Assembly (NCBI GenBank): GCA_050952065.1
Contig: JBMNKF010000007.1
Span: forward strand, 248,001 to 312,000
Length of the DNA: 64,000 nt
Source of the DNA: JAXGZG01 sp050952065
Lineage (GTDB): Bacteria > Bacillota > Sulfobacillia > Fermentithermobacillales > Fermentithermobacillaceae
Direction: 5' to 3'
Shown here: positions 16,550 to 25,166 of the stretch, piece by piece
Layout of the letters: every line of letters begins with the position of its first letter
Numbering within the stretch: the first letter of the stretch is position 1
Made by a program: the position numbers and the translations under genes
The notes under the pieces: model-generated
The model's database searches: none
Seen by the model: only the letters and a program-made list of their open reading frames with translations
What the model was told of the DNA's origin: nothing

Positions 16550-17946
16550 GATGCCACCTCTTTCTTAACGGAGCTTTGGGTTGCCAGGCTTACCACGATC
16601 AGTGCCAACACTGCCGCCGGTACAGATACGAGGACGCTGTTGAAGTCCATGGGTTTAGCGAACTCCCACCACAGAGTGGTAGCAACGCCGACGAGCATGG
16701 ATGCTATACCGCCCGCCTTGGTTACGTTTTTCCAGAAGAACACGGCCAATATGGCCGGAGTCAGTCCTGCCCCGTAGACCGTATAGGCGTACATCTGGGC
16801 GGCCAATATCGTGGGGAAGAATTGAAGTACCACAAACGCCAAGAGACCCAGAACCAGGCACACGACTCGCGTCAGGAAGAATTTCTGCTTGTCAGTGGCA
16901 TTGGGGTTTATGTGCTGGACGTATATGTCATAGGTTACGTTAGTGGCACAGGACAGCAGGTAGGAGTCTCCCGTCGTTATGATGAACGCTGCCGCCGATG
17001 CCAAAAGCAATCCGCCTATGAACCGAGGTATTACCGTAGTGGTCGATATGAGAGCCATTCCAGCGTCTATGTTTGGGAATATGCCCCTTGCGGCAAAGGC
17101 GATCAGGGGAACTGTGACACTTGTGATAAGCAGCCCGACTACCCATCCAATCATAGAAAGCTTGGCTTCCTTATCACCTCGTGAGGCCGCGAGCCTTTGG
17201 TACATGTTCTGATCGCCTATCTGAAGGATCACTCCAGGCAGAAGGTACCCCGCAAGCTGAAGCCAAGTCAGGCCTCCTGTCATGGTCATCATTGTGGGTG
17301 GAACGCTCGACGTGAGAGTATTCCACCCCCCCGCAGCCTTAATAGCGTAGGGGACTGCTAAGACGAGTCCTGCTATCATCAAGATGGCGCTTAAAGCATC
17401 GGTAAAGGCCACGGACTTGAGGCCTCCTGCCATGGCCAAGAAGATGATGAGGGCCGCAGAAAGATAGGTACCTAACTCCACGGACATTCCAGTGGTTACG
17501 TTGAGCACAAAACCCAGCCCTTTATACTGGTAGGAAGTGATGCCCACGTAAGCCAGAAGTACGATAATGGCTGCCAACACTCTTGCAGTTGGGCCGTATT
17601 TGGTTTCCAGAAGTTCCGCCACCGTGTATTTGCCATGTTTTCTAATGGCAGGAGCGATTAGGTACATAAGATAGACTGCGAGAACGGTTATGGGGATACC
17701 GATCATGGCGTTCCACGGACCGAACATGTAAGCCCTAGAGTTGCCGCCGCCGGTTACTGTTCCGCTGCCACACCAGGTAGCCAGCAGAGTGCCCATCAAC
17801 ACGAAAGTACCTAGACCTTTACCTGCCAGGATGAAGTCTTCGCTAGTCTCAAGACCTTTTGAAGACCATATTCCGATCAAAGTCATAATAACCGCATACC
17901 CAGCAACATACCACAACAACGCCGGAACCTGAGGCACAGTCGACAT
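16546..17946 (-). CDS. Sodium:solute symporter (SSS family)
   Basis: A 466-residue membrane protein with about 13 hydrophobic segments. The N-terminal region has the SSS pattern SEDFILAGKGLGTFVLMGTL, then WCGSGTVTGG and AELLETKYG, and a mid-protein GGLKSVAFTDALSA segment typical of the LeuT-fold symporter family (PutP/PanF-like). The substrate is not predictable from sequence. It is the first gene of a two-gene operon with the creatinase-like M24 gene, which suggests import of that enzyme's substrate. The ATG at 17946 is preceded by an AGGGAGGG site at ten bases. Confidence 0.9.
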   Translation of the reverse strand: MSTVPQVPALLWYVAGYAVIMTLIGIWSSKGLETSEDFILAGKGLGTFVLMGTLLATWCGSGTVTGGGNSRAYMFGPWNAMIGIPITVLAVYLMYLIAPAIRKHGKYTVAELLETKYGPTARVLAAIIVLLAYVGITSYQYKGLGFVLNVTTGMSVELGTYLSAALIIFLAMAGGLKSVAFTDALSAILMIAGLVLAVPYAIKAAGGWNTLTSSVPPTMMTMTGGLTWLQLAGYLLPGVILQIGDQNMYQRLAASRGDKEAKLSMIGWVVGLLITSVTVPLIAFAARGIFPNIDAGMALISTTTVIPRFIGGLLLASAAAFIITTGDSYLLSCATNVTYDIYVQHINPNATDKQKFFLTRVVCLVLGLLAFVVLQFFPTILAAQMYAYTVYGAGLTPAILAVFFWKNVTKAGGIASMLVGVATTLWWEFAKPMDFNSVLVSVPAAVLALIVVSLATQSSVKKEVAS

Positions 17947-18243
17947 TCTCTGTTATCCCTCCCTAAGTTGCATGCTGTAGTGTGTAGCGATTCTGGCTTT
18001 CGCCCTTTCGCCTCCTTCCCGCCTTTCCGCCGTTCCCCTTGGCCTGTACTGCTCCCAAGGGTCGCGCCGGCCATAGTTTTCACTCCATTCACCTACTTCG
18101 CGGAAATCGGACCTTTCCCTTTGTGGTCCTGCTACGAATTTCCAATAGTGCTTTTCGCGCTGATAAACGCTTCACTGGGGTTAGGGCAACGCTAAGAGTG
18201 GAGTAGGATAACGCCTCTCATACATCGAACTACACAACTCGAC
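17947..18243. other. Divergent intergenic region
   Basis: About 300 bases between the leftward symporter operon and the rightward ATC-hydrolase-family gene. It must hold both promoters. I see pyrimidine-rich tracts around 18000-18045 but no clear sigma-A promoter pair, riboswitch or operator. Confidence 0.5.
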
Positions 18244-18786
18244 ATGGGTGTTAAGATGCACCCGTCAGACTATGCGAAGGTTTGCACGATACAGCGAATG
18301 GAGGCGCTATCCATGCGAGGGTTTCCCGAACCTACAAGCCAGTGGGAACAAGATGTCTGGTTGATGGCTCAAAGGGCTGCTCTGGTCTACATCGAGATGG
18401 CAAAGGCCATTGTCGCAGAATTGGGCGAGGAAAAAGGTAAAGACGTCATCAAACAGGCAATTTGGAGAGTAGGTACGAGATGCGGGCACCTAGTCAGGGA
18501 CTACGTCTTGGATAAAGGGCTTGAACTAGATGCCGCCAACTATCAGACGGCTCCGGATCTACCGTCCAAGGGCTGGCGAAAAGATGACGGCAAAGTGACT
18601 TTTTGCCCATTGGCTGCCGTATGGAAGGTCCTTGGCCAGGAGGAACTGGGCCGCATCTACTGCAATATCGATCCGGCCAAGTTCAACGCGTACAATCCGG
18701 AACTGTGGTGCACTCACGACCGGAACGTTCTCGATGGCGACGAGTGCTGCGTGATCAGAGTGCATGCAAAGACTGATTCCAAGTAG
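18244..18786 (+). CDS. L-2-amino-thiazoline-4-carboxylate hydrolase family protein
   Basis: The 180-residue soluble protein shows the family pattern: an alpha-helical N-terminal half, then CPLAAVWKVLGQEELGRIYC, a NIDPAKFNAYNPEL segment and a final GDECCVIRVHA. Members named ATC hydrolases open the thiazoline ring to S-carbamoyl-cysteine, but most family proteins are uncharacterised, so the activity is inferred only at family level. The conserved cysteines and the D/N-rich segment after YC are present. The ATG at 18244 lacks a strong ribosome-binding site; the ATG at 18256 is an alternative. Confidence 0.75.
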   Translation: MGVKMHPSDYAKVCTIQRMEALSMRGFPEPTSQWEQDVWLMAQRAALVYIEMAKAIVAELGEEKGKDVIKQAIWRVGTRCGHLVRDYVLDKGLELDAANYQTAPDLPSKGWRKDDGKVTFCPLAAVWKVLGQEELGRIYCNIDPAKFNAYNPELWCTHDRNVLDGDECCVIRVHAKTDSK

Positions 18787-18815
18787 CCTCCCATCTTGGG
18801 ATGGGGGGTTCTTCG
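18787..18815 (+). terminator. Probable terminator after the ATC-hydrolase-family gene
   Basis: CCTCCCATC and GGATGGGGGG form a short stem with a tiny loop directly at the stop codon, followed by TTCTTC. The tail is weak. Confidence 0.5.
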
Positions 18816-18864
18816 ACCGGTTGCGTTGGACCGGCGCCTGGGCGGCGCCTTTCATGGGCTAGGG

Positions 18865-19257
18865 TCAACTGGTCTTGCTTCTTCCATCGGCATCGAAGTT
18901 CCGCTTCAAGGCGGCCTCCGTTGGCCAGATAGGCAATGCAAGACAGACGCACTGGACAAGAGTGAGCGCGGAAGTCAACCGAGCAAGAGTGGAATGGCCT
19001 AAGCGTAGCCCAATTAACCAGGCAGCGATGGATACAATCCAAAGCGGTATTCCTGTCCGTAGCCAGAGAACTGCAATGTACTTGTGGGCAAAGTCCCATG
19101 TCTCTTGGCTTTTCGTGGACCAACCGGTACGGTACCCGTACAACCAGTTGATGGTCTTGGGCCAGTGGTTGCGCCAGACTAAGCCAAAGATGACCATTGT
19201 GGCCGGTATAATCGATAGCATGACCAGTAGGAACACCGTCATCTCTTCACTCCCCAT
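18865..19257 (-). CDS. SdpI/YhfL-family membrane protein
   Basis: A 130-residue protein with three or four membrane segments. Between the first and second segments it carries INWLYGYRTGWSTKSQETW, which matches the GYRT..S.KS...W signature of the SdpI C-terminal family. SdpI itself gives immunity to the SdpC toxin and sequesters the SdpR repressor in Bacillus subtilis, but most relatives have unknown roles and no sdp toxin genes are seen here. It starts at ATG 19257 after a GGAG site and follows the activase gene by 25 bases, so it may be the last gene of that operon. Confidence 0.78.
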   Translation of the reverse strand: MGSEEMTVFLLVMLSIIPATMVIFGLVWRNHWPKTINWLYGYRTGWSTKSQETWDFAHKYIAVLWLRTGIPLWIVSIAAWLIGLRLGHSTLARLTSALTLVQCVCLALPIWPTEAALKRNFDADGRSKTS

Positions 19258-19282
19258 TGAGAGTCTCCATGCCCCTTAGGAC

Positions 19283-20248
19283 TTAAGACGCCGCCGTCAA
19301 GACGGTTTCCCATTTTCCGCATCTGCCGCCCCAGCGGGCGATGACTGAACCGTCTCTCCTGAGTTCTACTATTTCGCAGGCATTGTCACACCCTTGGCAG
19401 TCGAAGCCGGTAGTCTCGAAGTTTGATGCGGCGACTTCGAAGCCCGCGAACGAAGATTTCTTGTCGCCTATTGCCTCTGAAGCCAAGATGGCGGCTCCGA
19501 TGGCCCCCATAACTGTGTGGTGCGGTGGGACGTGGACTTTTGTTCCCAGGTGCTCCTCAAAAGCTCTGCGTATGCCGGCATTTAATGCCACTCCACCTTG
19601 AAACACCACAGGTTCTTCTATCCTCTTTCCGTTGCCCACGTTGTTCAAGTAGTTGCGGACCATAGCCTGACACAGGCCGTAGAGAATATCTTCCACCTTG
19701 CAGCCAATCTGTTGCTTATGAACCATGTCAGACTCGGCAAATACTGTACATCTTCCGGCGATCCGTACCGGTTGTGTGGATCTTAGAGCGATAGACCCGA
19801 AATCCTCTATGGCGATACCCAGTCTGTTTGCCTGTTGGTCGAGGAACGAGCCGGTTCCTGCAGCGCACATGGTGTTCATGCCAAAGTCTATCACCACTCC
19901 GTCTCTTACGATGATCATCTTGGAGTCTTGACCGCCAATCTCGATTATCGTGCGAACGTCAGGTAAGAAGTGCAAGGCTGCAACGGCGTGTGCTGTTATC
20001 TCGTTCTTGACTGTGTCTGCACCTACAAGGGCTCCGGCAAGTTGGCGTCCGCTTCCAGTAGTTCCCACGGCTTTGACTCTGCAACCTGAAGGCGCCATGC
20101 CTTTGATTTGGGCAAGCCCTTCCTGGACAGCCTGAATCGGTCTGCCTTTAGTTCGCAGGTATACCTCGGCCAACAAGCCAAATCTCTCATCCAACAGGAC
20201 AAGATTTGTGCTGACTGAACCTACGTCAATACCCATGTAGACATCCAT
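19283..20248 (-). CDS. 2-hydroxyacyl-CoA dehydratase-type activase (BadF/BadG/HgdC ATPase)
   Basis: An ASKHA-fold ATPase of 321 residues. It shows GIDVGSVSTN (phosphate 1), VGTTGSGR, EIGGQDSK and the adenosine motif. The two cysteines that hold the subunit-bridging 4Fe-4S cluster are present, in NTMCAAGTG and in GRCTVFAESDM. Such proteins use ATP hydrolysis to send a low-potential electron to a dehydratase or reductase. An extra cysteine-rich tail (FDCQGCDNAC...GGRCGKW) at the C-terminus is unlike the short HgdC form and like the longer CoA-activase proteins. It is the third gene of an operon with two DUF2229-type proteins. Confidence 0.92.
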   Translation of the reverse strand: MDVYMGIDVGSVSTNLVLLDERFGLLAEVYLRTKGRPIQAVQEGLAQIKGMAPSGCRVKAVGTTGSGRQLAGALVGADTVKNEITAHAVAALHFLPDVRTIIEIGGQDSKMIIVRDGVVIDFGMNTMCAAGTGSFLDQQANRLGIAIEDFGSIALRSTQPVRIAGRCTVFAESDMVHKQQIGCKVEDILYGLCQAMVRNYLNNVGNGKRIEEPVVFQGGVALNAGIRRAFEEHLGTKVHVPPHHTVMGAIGAAILASEAIGDKKSSFAGFEVAASNFETTGFDCQGCDNACEIVELRRDGSVIARWGGRCGKWETVLTAAS

Positions 20249-20283
20249 AGCGACATCTTCTCACTTTCTCGTGATATCCCTCA

Positions 20284-21411
20284 CTATTGAGGAGATGCAG
20301 CCGAAACCGTCGTCGGCCGAAACCGCCCAAGTTTTCGTCTTGCCTGTTTTCTTGATCGAAGCATGTCAGTGAAAGCTTCGAGACGAGTCCGGAGGCCCGC
20401 TTCTCCGGTCTGTTCATCTAAGAATACTGACAGGACCGGGATGGATGAGTCATCCGACACTTTGGTTAGCACTCCTTTGGCCACAATCTCGGGGATACAG
20501 CTGAAAGGGGCCAGCTGTACTACGCCATCGATGCCTTCTTGCGCGTAGAGCACAGTATGGCCTACTGAGTCTTGTCCGTGGCCGCCTATCAACTCAGGGA
20601 TATATGGTTTGGCGGCCCGCTTAACCTGTCGGCCTCCTCCTTCTACTACAACGTTGTCCATGAACCAACTCGTAAGAAACATTGAGCGCCGGACTTCTGC
20701 CCCCATCTCGCCCAATATTGTCTCTAGGTAGAGGTTTGCCGCGGGTTCTAACAGGACGTATATCTCTCCCACTATGCCGATAGTCACGATCTCTCGGTCA
20801 GGGTTCTGGGGCACTCTATACATGAGCCGTACTGCTTCGGTGCCCGCCTCCCTTATCTCCTTTACGGTCTTGGCTGAGCGGATCATCTCTACCCCTTTCT
20901 TGTAGATACGATCCGATTCCTTGAGTGTTATTTGACGAGGTCTGACCCTATGGAGAGCCTGTTCTAATCTGTCCATTGCCATGATTTCCACATACGTCCG
21001 GTAGATGAGGCGCGTCAGCGACATCAAGGACAGCTTGTTCTTGTTAAGGGCTCTTACGTTTCTAATCAAGTTGCTCATATGGCTAAGCGGCGGTTCGAAC
21101 ACGATGAATTCTGGACAGTAACCCAAGCTGGCGAGGATCTCTCTGTGCAGTTGCGCGTAATATCCGGCTCGACATGGGCCCACACCGCCCGATGCTACGA
21201 TAGTATCGGCACCCCTCTCAAGACCCTCGATGTAAGTCCCTAGGAGAATCTTGAGCGGTAGGCACGCGAATTCAGGAGCATACTTGGTGCCATAGTCAAG
21301 AGTCCCCTTTGTGGGCTCAAAGGGTACGACCACTTCTTGGCCCATTTCTTCAAACAGTACGGTCAAAGGGTGTACTGCGTTAGATAAGTACGGGAATGTG
21401 ACTTTACTCAA
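20284..21411 (-). CDS. DUF2229/HgdB-like CoA-activase-associated protein A
   Basis: The 375-residue protein matches the dehydratase-like part of the very large CoA-substrate enzyme activases (DUF2229). Conserved features are CLPLKILLG, a GGVGPCRAGYY segment and a FSCIPEIVAKG stretch with a LDEQTGEAGLRTRLEAF C-terminal motif, giving several cysteines suited to an Fe-S site. It starts at a TTG that overlaps the preceding gene's TGA (TTGA), showing translational coupling, and is followed after 35 bases by the activase. No hydroxyacyl-CoA dehydratase alpha/beta pair is near, so the electron acceptor may be these proteins themselves. Confidence 0.85.
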   Translation of the reverse strand: MSKVTFPYLSNAVHPLTVLFEEMGQEVVVPFEPTKGTLDYGTKYAPEFACLPLKILLGTYIEGLERGADTIVASGGVGPCRAGYYAQLHREILASLGYCPEFIVFEPPLSHMSNLIRNVRALNKNKLSLMSLTRLIYRTYVEIMAMDRLEQALHRVRPRQITLKESDRIYKKGVEMIRSAKTVKEIREAGTEAVRLMYRVPQNPDREIVTIGIVGEIYVLLEPAANLYLETILGEMGAEVRRSMFLTSWFMDNVVVEGGGRQVKRAAKPYIPELIGGHGQDSVGHTVLYAQEGIDGVVQLAPFSCIPEIVAKGVLTKVSDDSSIPVLSVFLDEQTGEAGLRTRLEAFTDMLRSRKQARRKLGRFRPTTVSAASPQ

Positions 21412-22343
21412 ACTAGATTACTTCGCCTCCGAAGCATGTCCACAAAGGCTTCAACGCGAGTCTGCAAGCCGGCTTCCCCTGTACACTCATCGATAGTGAG
21501 CGTGAGGTACGGTGTGCCATTTCTGGCGCATTCCAATTCCAGCAATCTGTCGGCAACGGCATCGGGTCCGCATCCAAACGCAGTCAGATGTATGATGCCA
21601 TCGGCAACGCGATTTCTGGAAAGGTAGTATCCAACCTTTACGACTCTATCGCTGTAGTGCCAGAACAGCTGCTTGCTGAATTCCCTGTCGAGAGGGCGCG
21701 TGAGCGAACGGGACACATCTTGTGTTCGTATTACTACGCAGTTCATAGAGGTCAGACGGTGCAATAGGCCAAGATTGGCAAACTCATCATCCACAAGGTA
21801 CGGATATCCCAGCACGGCCACACGGGGATGCCCTTCCGCCGCATTGGGAAGGCCCCTAGCCGACGATCCCAGAGAACGGTCAAAAGAAATAATGGACCCA
21901 ACAGCCGTTCTTGCCGACTGTATAGCATCAAGTCCCAATGCCTTTGCGCTGTTAAAGAACTGGACTCCGGCGGCAAGAATCCCTTTACGCATGTCGATTC
22001 TTGGAGAAATGATCCTTGTCCCATTGCCTATCGCTGCGCGAAGCATGTCCGGAAGACCGATAAACTTGGGACAGAAGACTGTCCTGTCGACGAAGTTCAC
22101 CAGTCGGGGAACAAGGATTGGGTAACCTTCTTTGGCCAGGCTGGCGACTTGCCCATGAATGAGTTTCATTGGGAGGCAAGCTTCGCTAACGGTGCACTCT
22201 ATGCCCAGGTTCATGACACTCCTGTTGTTGGACCCCGAATAACAAACGTTGGCACCGGCTGCAGTGAACGCCGACTCCCATAGCCCGGAGAACTCGATAT
22301 GTTTCAGGGATTCTGGGATCCCAAGAGTTGTGCGTTGTTTCAT
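21408..22343 (-). CDS. DUF2229/HgdB-like CoA-activase-associated protein B
   Basis: This 311-residue protein resembles its downstream neighbour. It has NRSVMNLGIECTVSEACLPMKLIHG near residue 45, FGCGPDAVADR near residue 250 and a TIDECTGEAGLQTRVEAFVDM motif near the C-terminus that aligns with the end of the downstream protein. The cysteines in C-T-V-S-E-A-C and GCG could ligate an Fe-S cluster. Together with the downstream DUF2229 gene and the activase, it looks like a split version of proteins that in other Clostridia are a single chain of about 1400 residues. Role unknown. Confidence 0.83.
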   Translation of the reverse strand: MKQRTTLGIPESLKHIEFSGLWESAFTAAGANVCYSGSNNRSVMNLGIECTVSEACLPMKLIHGQVASLAKEGYPILVPRLVNFVDRTVFCPKFIGLPDMLRAAIGNGTRIISPRIDMRKGILAAGVQFFNSAKALGLDAIQSARTAVGSIISFDRSLGSSARGLPNAAEGHPRVAVLGYPYLVDDEFANLGLLHRLTSMNCVVIRTQDVSRSLTRPLDREFSKQLFWHYSDRVVKVGYYLSRNRVADGIIHLTAFGCGPDAVADRLLELECARNGTPYLTLTIDECTGEAGLQTRVEAFVDMLRRRSNLV

Positions 22344-22703
22344 CTAAACCTAAACCTCACGAGACACAAGATTGGATGCGCCATGTGCGCTCATCGTTCA
22401 ATCTGCTCTGTCTACTATGGTAGCACTTTACTGTGGATGGGAGAAAGGGGCCGACGGCGCTTTGACTGACGGAAAGGCCGTTTAATGGGGATTTGATCCT
22501 TGACGTAGAGGGTCGTATGGCGACCGACCCATCAACTCAGAACGTGACCTGAGTCTATGCATCTTTCCATTGTAATTGGGGTCTTGAGTAACGCATCTGT
22601 GGACGCTTTGCCTATGCTGTGCAGGGGATCTTATTCTTTGCGACGAATGCACCATGGTGTAGGGGTCTTTCCCATCGTCTAAGCCCAGAAAGAGGTAGAA
22701 AAA
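22344..22703. other. Divergent intergenic region between activase operon and permease pair
   Basis: About 360 bases. I see no open reading frame with a ribosome-binding site, no T-box, and no recognised riboswitch. Only short imperfect repeats such as GGGTCGTATGGCGACCGACCC around 22510 stand out; these could form a small hairpin. Confidence 0.45.
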
Positions 22704-23258
22704 GTGAAAGGGTCTCTAGTCAGCATTCTGATCCCCACGATCGTCCTGGTCGTGGCAGCGTCTATCGTAGGAGGCAGTGATCTTGTGCTGGAGGGATTCA
22801 CCGTTTCGGTGAATACGGCCGCCCAGTCCAGCCTCATGCTATTGGCGTCATTTGTACTAATCGGACAACTCCAAGTGCTTATTACCAGAGAGCTGTTCAG
22901 CAAGGCGCTGCAGCGGTTTAGCGGTATAAAAGGGATAATCATCGGTGCTCTGGCCGGTGGAATGTTCCCCGGGGGACCTTACATATACTTCCCCTTTATT
23001 GACAACTTCAATAGACAAGGCATGCCGTTCTATATGTTCATAGCTTTTATCTTCGGAAAGAATCTCTACGATTTTTCCCGTATTCCCATGGAATCAAGTC
23101 TCATCCACCCAAGCATCGCTCTAGTGAGGATCTTGATCACTTTTCCTTTACCCATCCTCGTAGGGCTCTTGGCAAGACGACTCTACGAAAACCGGACGGT
23201 CCAGAGTATATTCACGAAGGTGGGTGAGAAGCATGTTTCAAACCACAGCGATTCTTAG
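22704..23258 (+). CDS. Permease half-protein A
   Basis: A 184-residue integral membrane protein with four or five hydrophobic segments. The core LIGQLQVLI...FSGIKGIIIGALAGGMFPGGPYIYFPF aligns well with the core of the following gene (LAGMIEVLI...AGWKGILLGSFGGMLLAMGPYAAFPI). Both match the repeated half of two-fold symmetric permeases such as the ArsP/DUF318 (YraQ-like) group. I infer that two half-size subunits make one transporter. Starts at GTG 22704 behind a GAGGT site. Substrate unknown. Confidence 0.75.
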   Translation: MKGSLVSILIPTIVLVVAASIVGGSDLVLEGFTVSVNTAAQSSLMLLASFVLIGQLQVLITRELFSKALQRFSGIKGIIIGALAGGMFPGGPYIYFPFIDNFNRQGMPFYMFIAFIFGKNLYDFSRIPMESSLIHPSIALVRILITFPLPILVGLLARRLYENRTVQSIFTKVGEKHVSNHSDS

Positions 23259-23724
23259 TGTAGCTGCTCTCATACTCATGGTAGTGAATGCAAGAAAGAC
23301 GGGGAAGCATCTGGAGGGCCTGAAATCAGGCATGAATCAGCTGCTGGCGACACTCCCTCTCATACTCACTGCTTTCGTATTGGCCGGCATGATAGAAGTT
23401 CTCATTCCAGTAGAGTTTGTTCAAGACTGGCTCTCTAAAGAAGCGGGATGGAAGGGAATACTCTTGGGTTCATTTGGCGGAATGCTATTGGCAATGGGTC
23501 CATATGCCGCTTTCCCGATCATTGCTTCCATAATGGCTGCCGGTGCAGGCCTGGGAACGATTATCTCCCTCATCACAAGCTGGTGTATCTTGGGATTGAA
23601 TAAAGCACCTTACGAGACGGCTTTTTGCGGAGTCAAGTATCTCAGGTTCAAAGTGCTGATTGGTTTACCGGCATGTCTGGCGGCGGGCTTGTTGGCCCAT
23701 GCCGCCGAAGCGGTTTTCATGTAG
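23233..23724 (+). CDS. Permease half-protein B
   Basis: A 163-residue membrane protein with four or five hydrophobic segments and the same GG-M...GPY core as the gene before it. The ATG at 23233 is nine bases after an AGGTGG site; the gene therefore overlaps the upstream one by 26 bases, which points to coupled synthesis of two interacting subunits. Residues SWCILGLNKAPYETAFCG near the C-terminal third give two cysteines not present in half A. Function inferred from family resemblance to ArsP/DUF318-type permeases only. Confidence 0.75.
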   Translation: MFQTTAILSVAALILMVVNARKTGKHLEGLKSGMNQLLATLPLILTAFVLAGMIEVLIPVEFVQDWLSKEAGWKGILLGSFGGMLLAMGPYAAFPIIASIMAAGAGLGTIISLITSWCILGLNKAPYETAFCGVKYLRFKVLIGLPACLAAGLLAHAAEAVFM

Positions 23725-23857
23725 GCTCCTTCCCGAGACTCCTCCCCCCTTTCTGTTTGGGCTCAGCAACCTGAGAAGCCGGAGCCACTTCCCCACTTCC
23801 AGAGTCATTGGCGCCCTGAGCATCGAGCCATGATCCACTGCCATACCAACCGCCATA

Positions 23858-24406
23858 CTACGTAATGGGACTTATGTCACGGTAGGCTCGCAAGACCGTT
23901 TCACAAAGAGTCTCCGGGGGATTGTTCGCATCCAAAACAAGAGTCTTGCATGAAGCTTGTTTGAGGAGGAGTCTATGGCAAGCAAGCGAGTTGATCGCTT
24001 TTTCGTCTGCGGTGCGGTAGGTGAGGCACCAGTCCAAGAATTCCCGAGTCAACTTGTAGTGGTCTCCTCCAGGAAGCATCCTGCTCCCGAACCGTGCGTA
24101 CTCCCTATCCCAGAGCCTCTTCATTCTGATGTCATCATCAAGAAGGAGGAGTACTAGGAGTTTTCTATCAGCGAAACCTTGGGGGTTCCAGGAATGCACT
24201 GAACCCGAAACGATATACTCCTTGTGTTTGGCGACATCATCGTTGTAGAGCTTGTAGCGCTCCTCAATTGGCCTTTGCTCCGAGAAAGACTCGTCTTTCC
24301 ACAGGTACCGATCCGTATCGATCCAATGCACGCCTGTCACCCTGTGGATATGTTCTGCAAGGGTGCTCTTACCGCTGCCAGGGGCACCGATAACCTGGAT
24401 TTTCAT
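23858..24406 (-). CDS. P-loop nucleotide kinase-like protein
   Basis: A 182-residue AAA/adenylate-kinase-like P-loop protein. The Walker A motif VIGAPGSGKSTLAEHI is at the N-terminus, followed by WIDTDRYLW (a D-x-D/x-R substrate region), and RDIR/RMKRLWDREYARFG forms the lid region with arginines. The small size and layout resemble topology-modulation or FlaR-type kinases annotated in Bacillota. No substrate can be assigned. The ATG at 24406 has a GGAGA site. It lies at the edge of the decayed region. Confidence 0.75.
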   Translation of the reverse strand: MKIQVIGAPGSGKSTLAEHIHRVTGVHWIDTDRYLWKDESFSEQRPIEERYKLYNDDVAKHKEYIVSGSVHSWNPQGFADRKLLVLLLLDDDIRMKRLWDREYARFGSRMLPGGDHYKLTREFLDWCLTYRTADEKAINSLACHRLLLKQASCKTLVLDANNPPETLCETVLRAYRDISPIT

Positions 24407-24836
24407 TCTCCATCTCTCCAGTAGGTTGCTGTTTCATACGGTATCGGGACTTGATGAGGATTATTGTTAGAATACACCTATGGTTCAGCGATTGTCCCGC
24501 GGCTATACAGCAAATAGCGCGTTCTGAGGTTCATCTCGCTCATGCATTTTATACCTCGTTACTATGTGGAGTCTAGTTCGGCTACTCTCTTCGCAGAGAA
24601 GGTCGCCTTGGCGATTACTCCCCTCAGGGAGTTGTGTAGATGGTTCGTAATGGATGCAGTTTTTCCTCTGGAGGTTCAGCCTGCCCGAATACCTGTTGGC
24701 GTGCCGGGCCGGGTCTGTCCTGGACCTTCTTGCTCTCACAGCCAAATGTCCATTCTTGAAGGGCGAAGCATTTCCTCGCAAGTCGGGCCCCAGATCAGTT
24801 CCATGTGTATTCCTCCCGATTCACTAGGTGCCGGCC

Positions 24837-25165
24837 TCACATCGCAACGGCCGGTCGAAAAATTCTCGGATGCCTCACGAACGCGAGGATCTCTTCAGCG
24901 CTCAGGCGGGTTAAACCTCCAGGAGATTCGAGAGGCGCACGGAGGAGTTCTGCCCAGTTCCGGGATAGCTATGAAGCTACCGATCGGGAGCCCGCTCGAT
25001 CTTTGTCATCTCGGCGTAGACCCTTGAGTATATGGTTCGACCGAACTTATCTCGAGGTTTCATACCCGATTGCAGCCTCCCCTCGTCCGGTACAAAAAAC
25101 GAATTCACCGTCAAAGTCCTCAAAATGCTCTCAAGCAGCACAATCTGAAAACAGGTTAGCGCCAT
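24837..25165 (-). pseudogene. Decayed protein-coding remnant, unknown
   Basis: Two reverse-strand frames abut: 25165-24977 encodes a peptide ending in GRTIYSRVYAEMTKIERAPDR, and at once, in a different frame, 24970-24837 encodes NWAELLRAPLESPGGLTRL and EEILAFVRHPRIFR. The composition of both halves is protein-like and the join is at a shift near 24975, so this looks like one broken gene, possibly a continuation of the CoiA-like gene just upstream. No family recognised. The rest of 24407-24836 holds only short shadows in all frames. Confidence 0.35.
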
Positions 25166-25166
25166 G

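Noticed and set aside
24542..25027. 161-codon + strand frame in the decayed region
   Set aside because: It has no ribosome-binding site and looks like random translation, whereas the reverse strand shows protein-like pieces joined by a shift.
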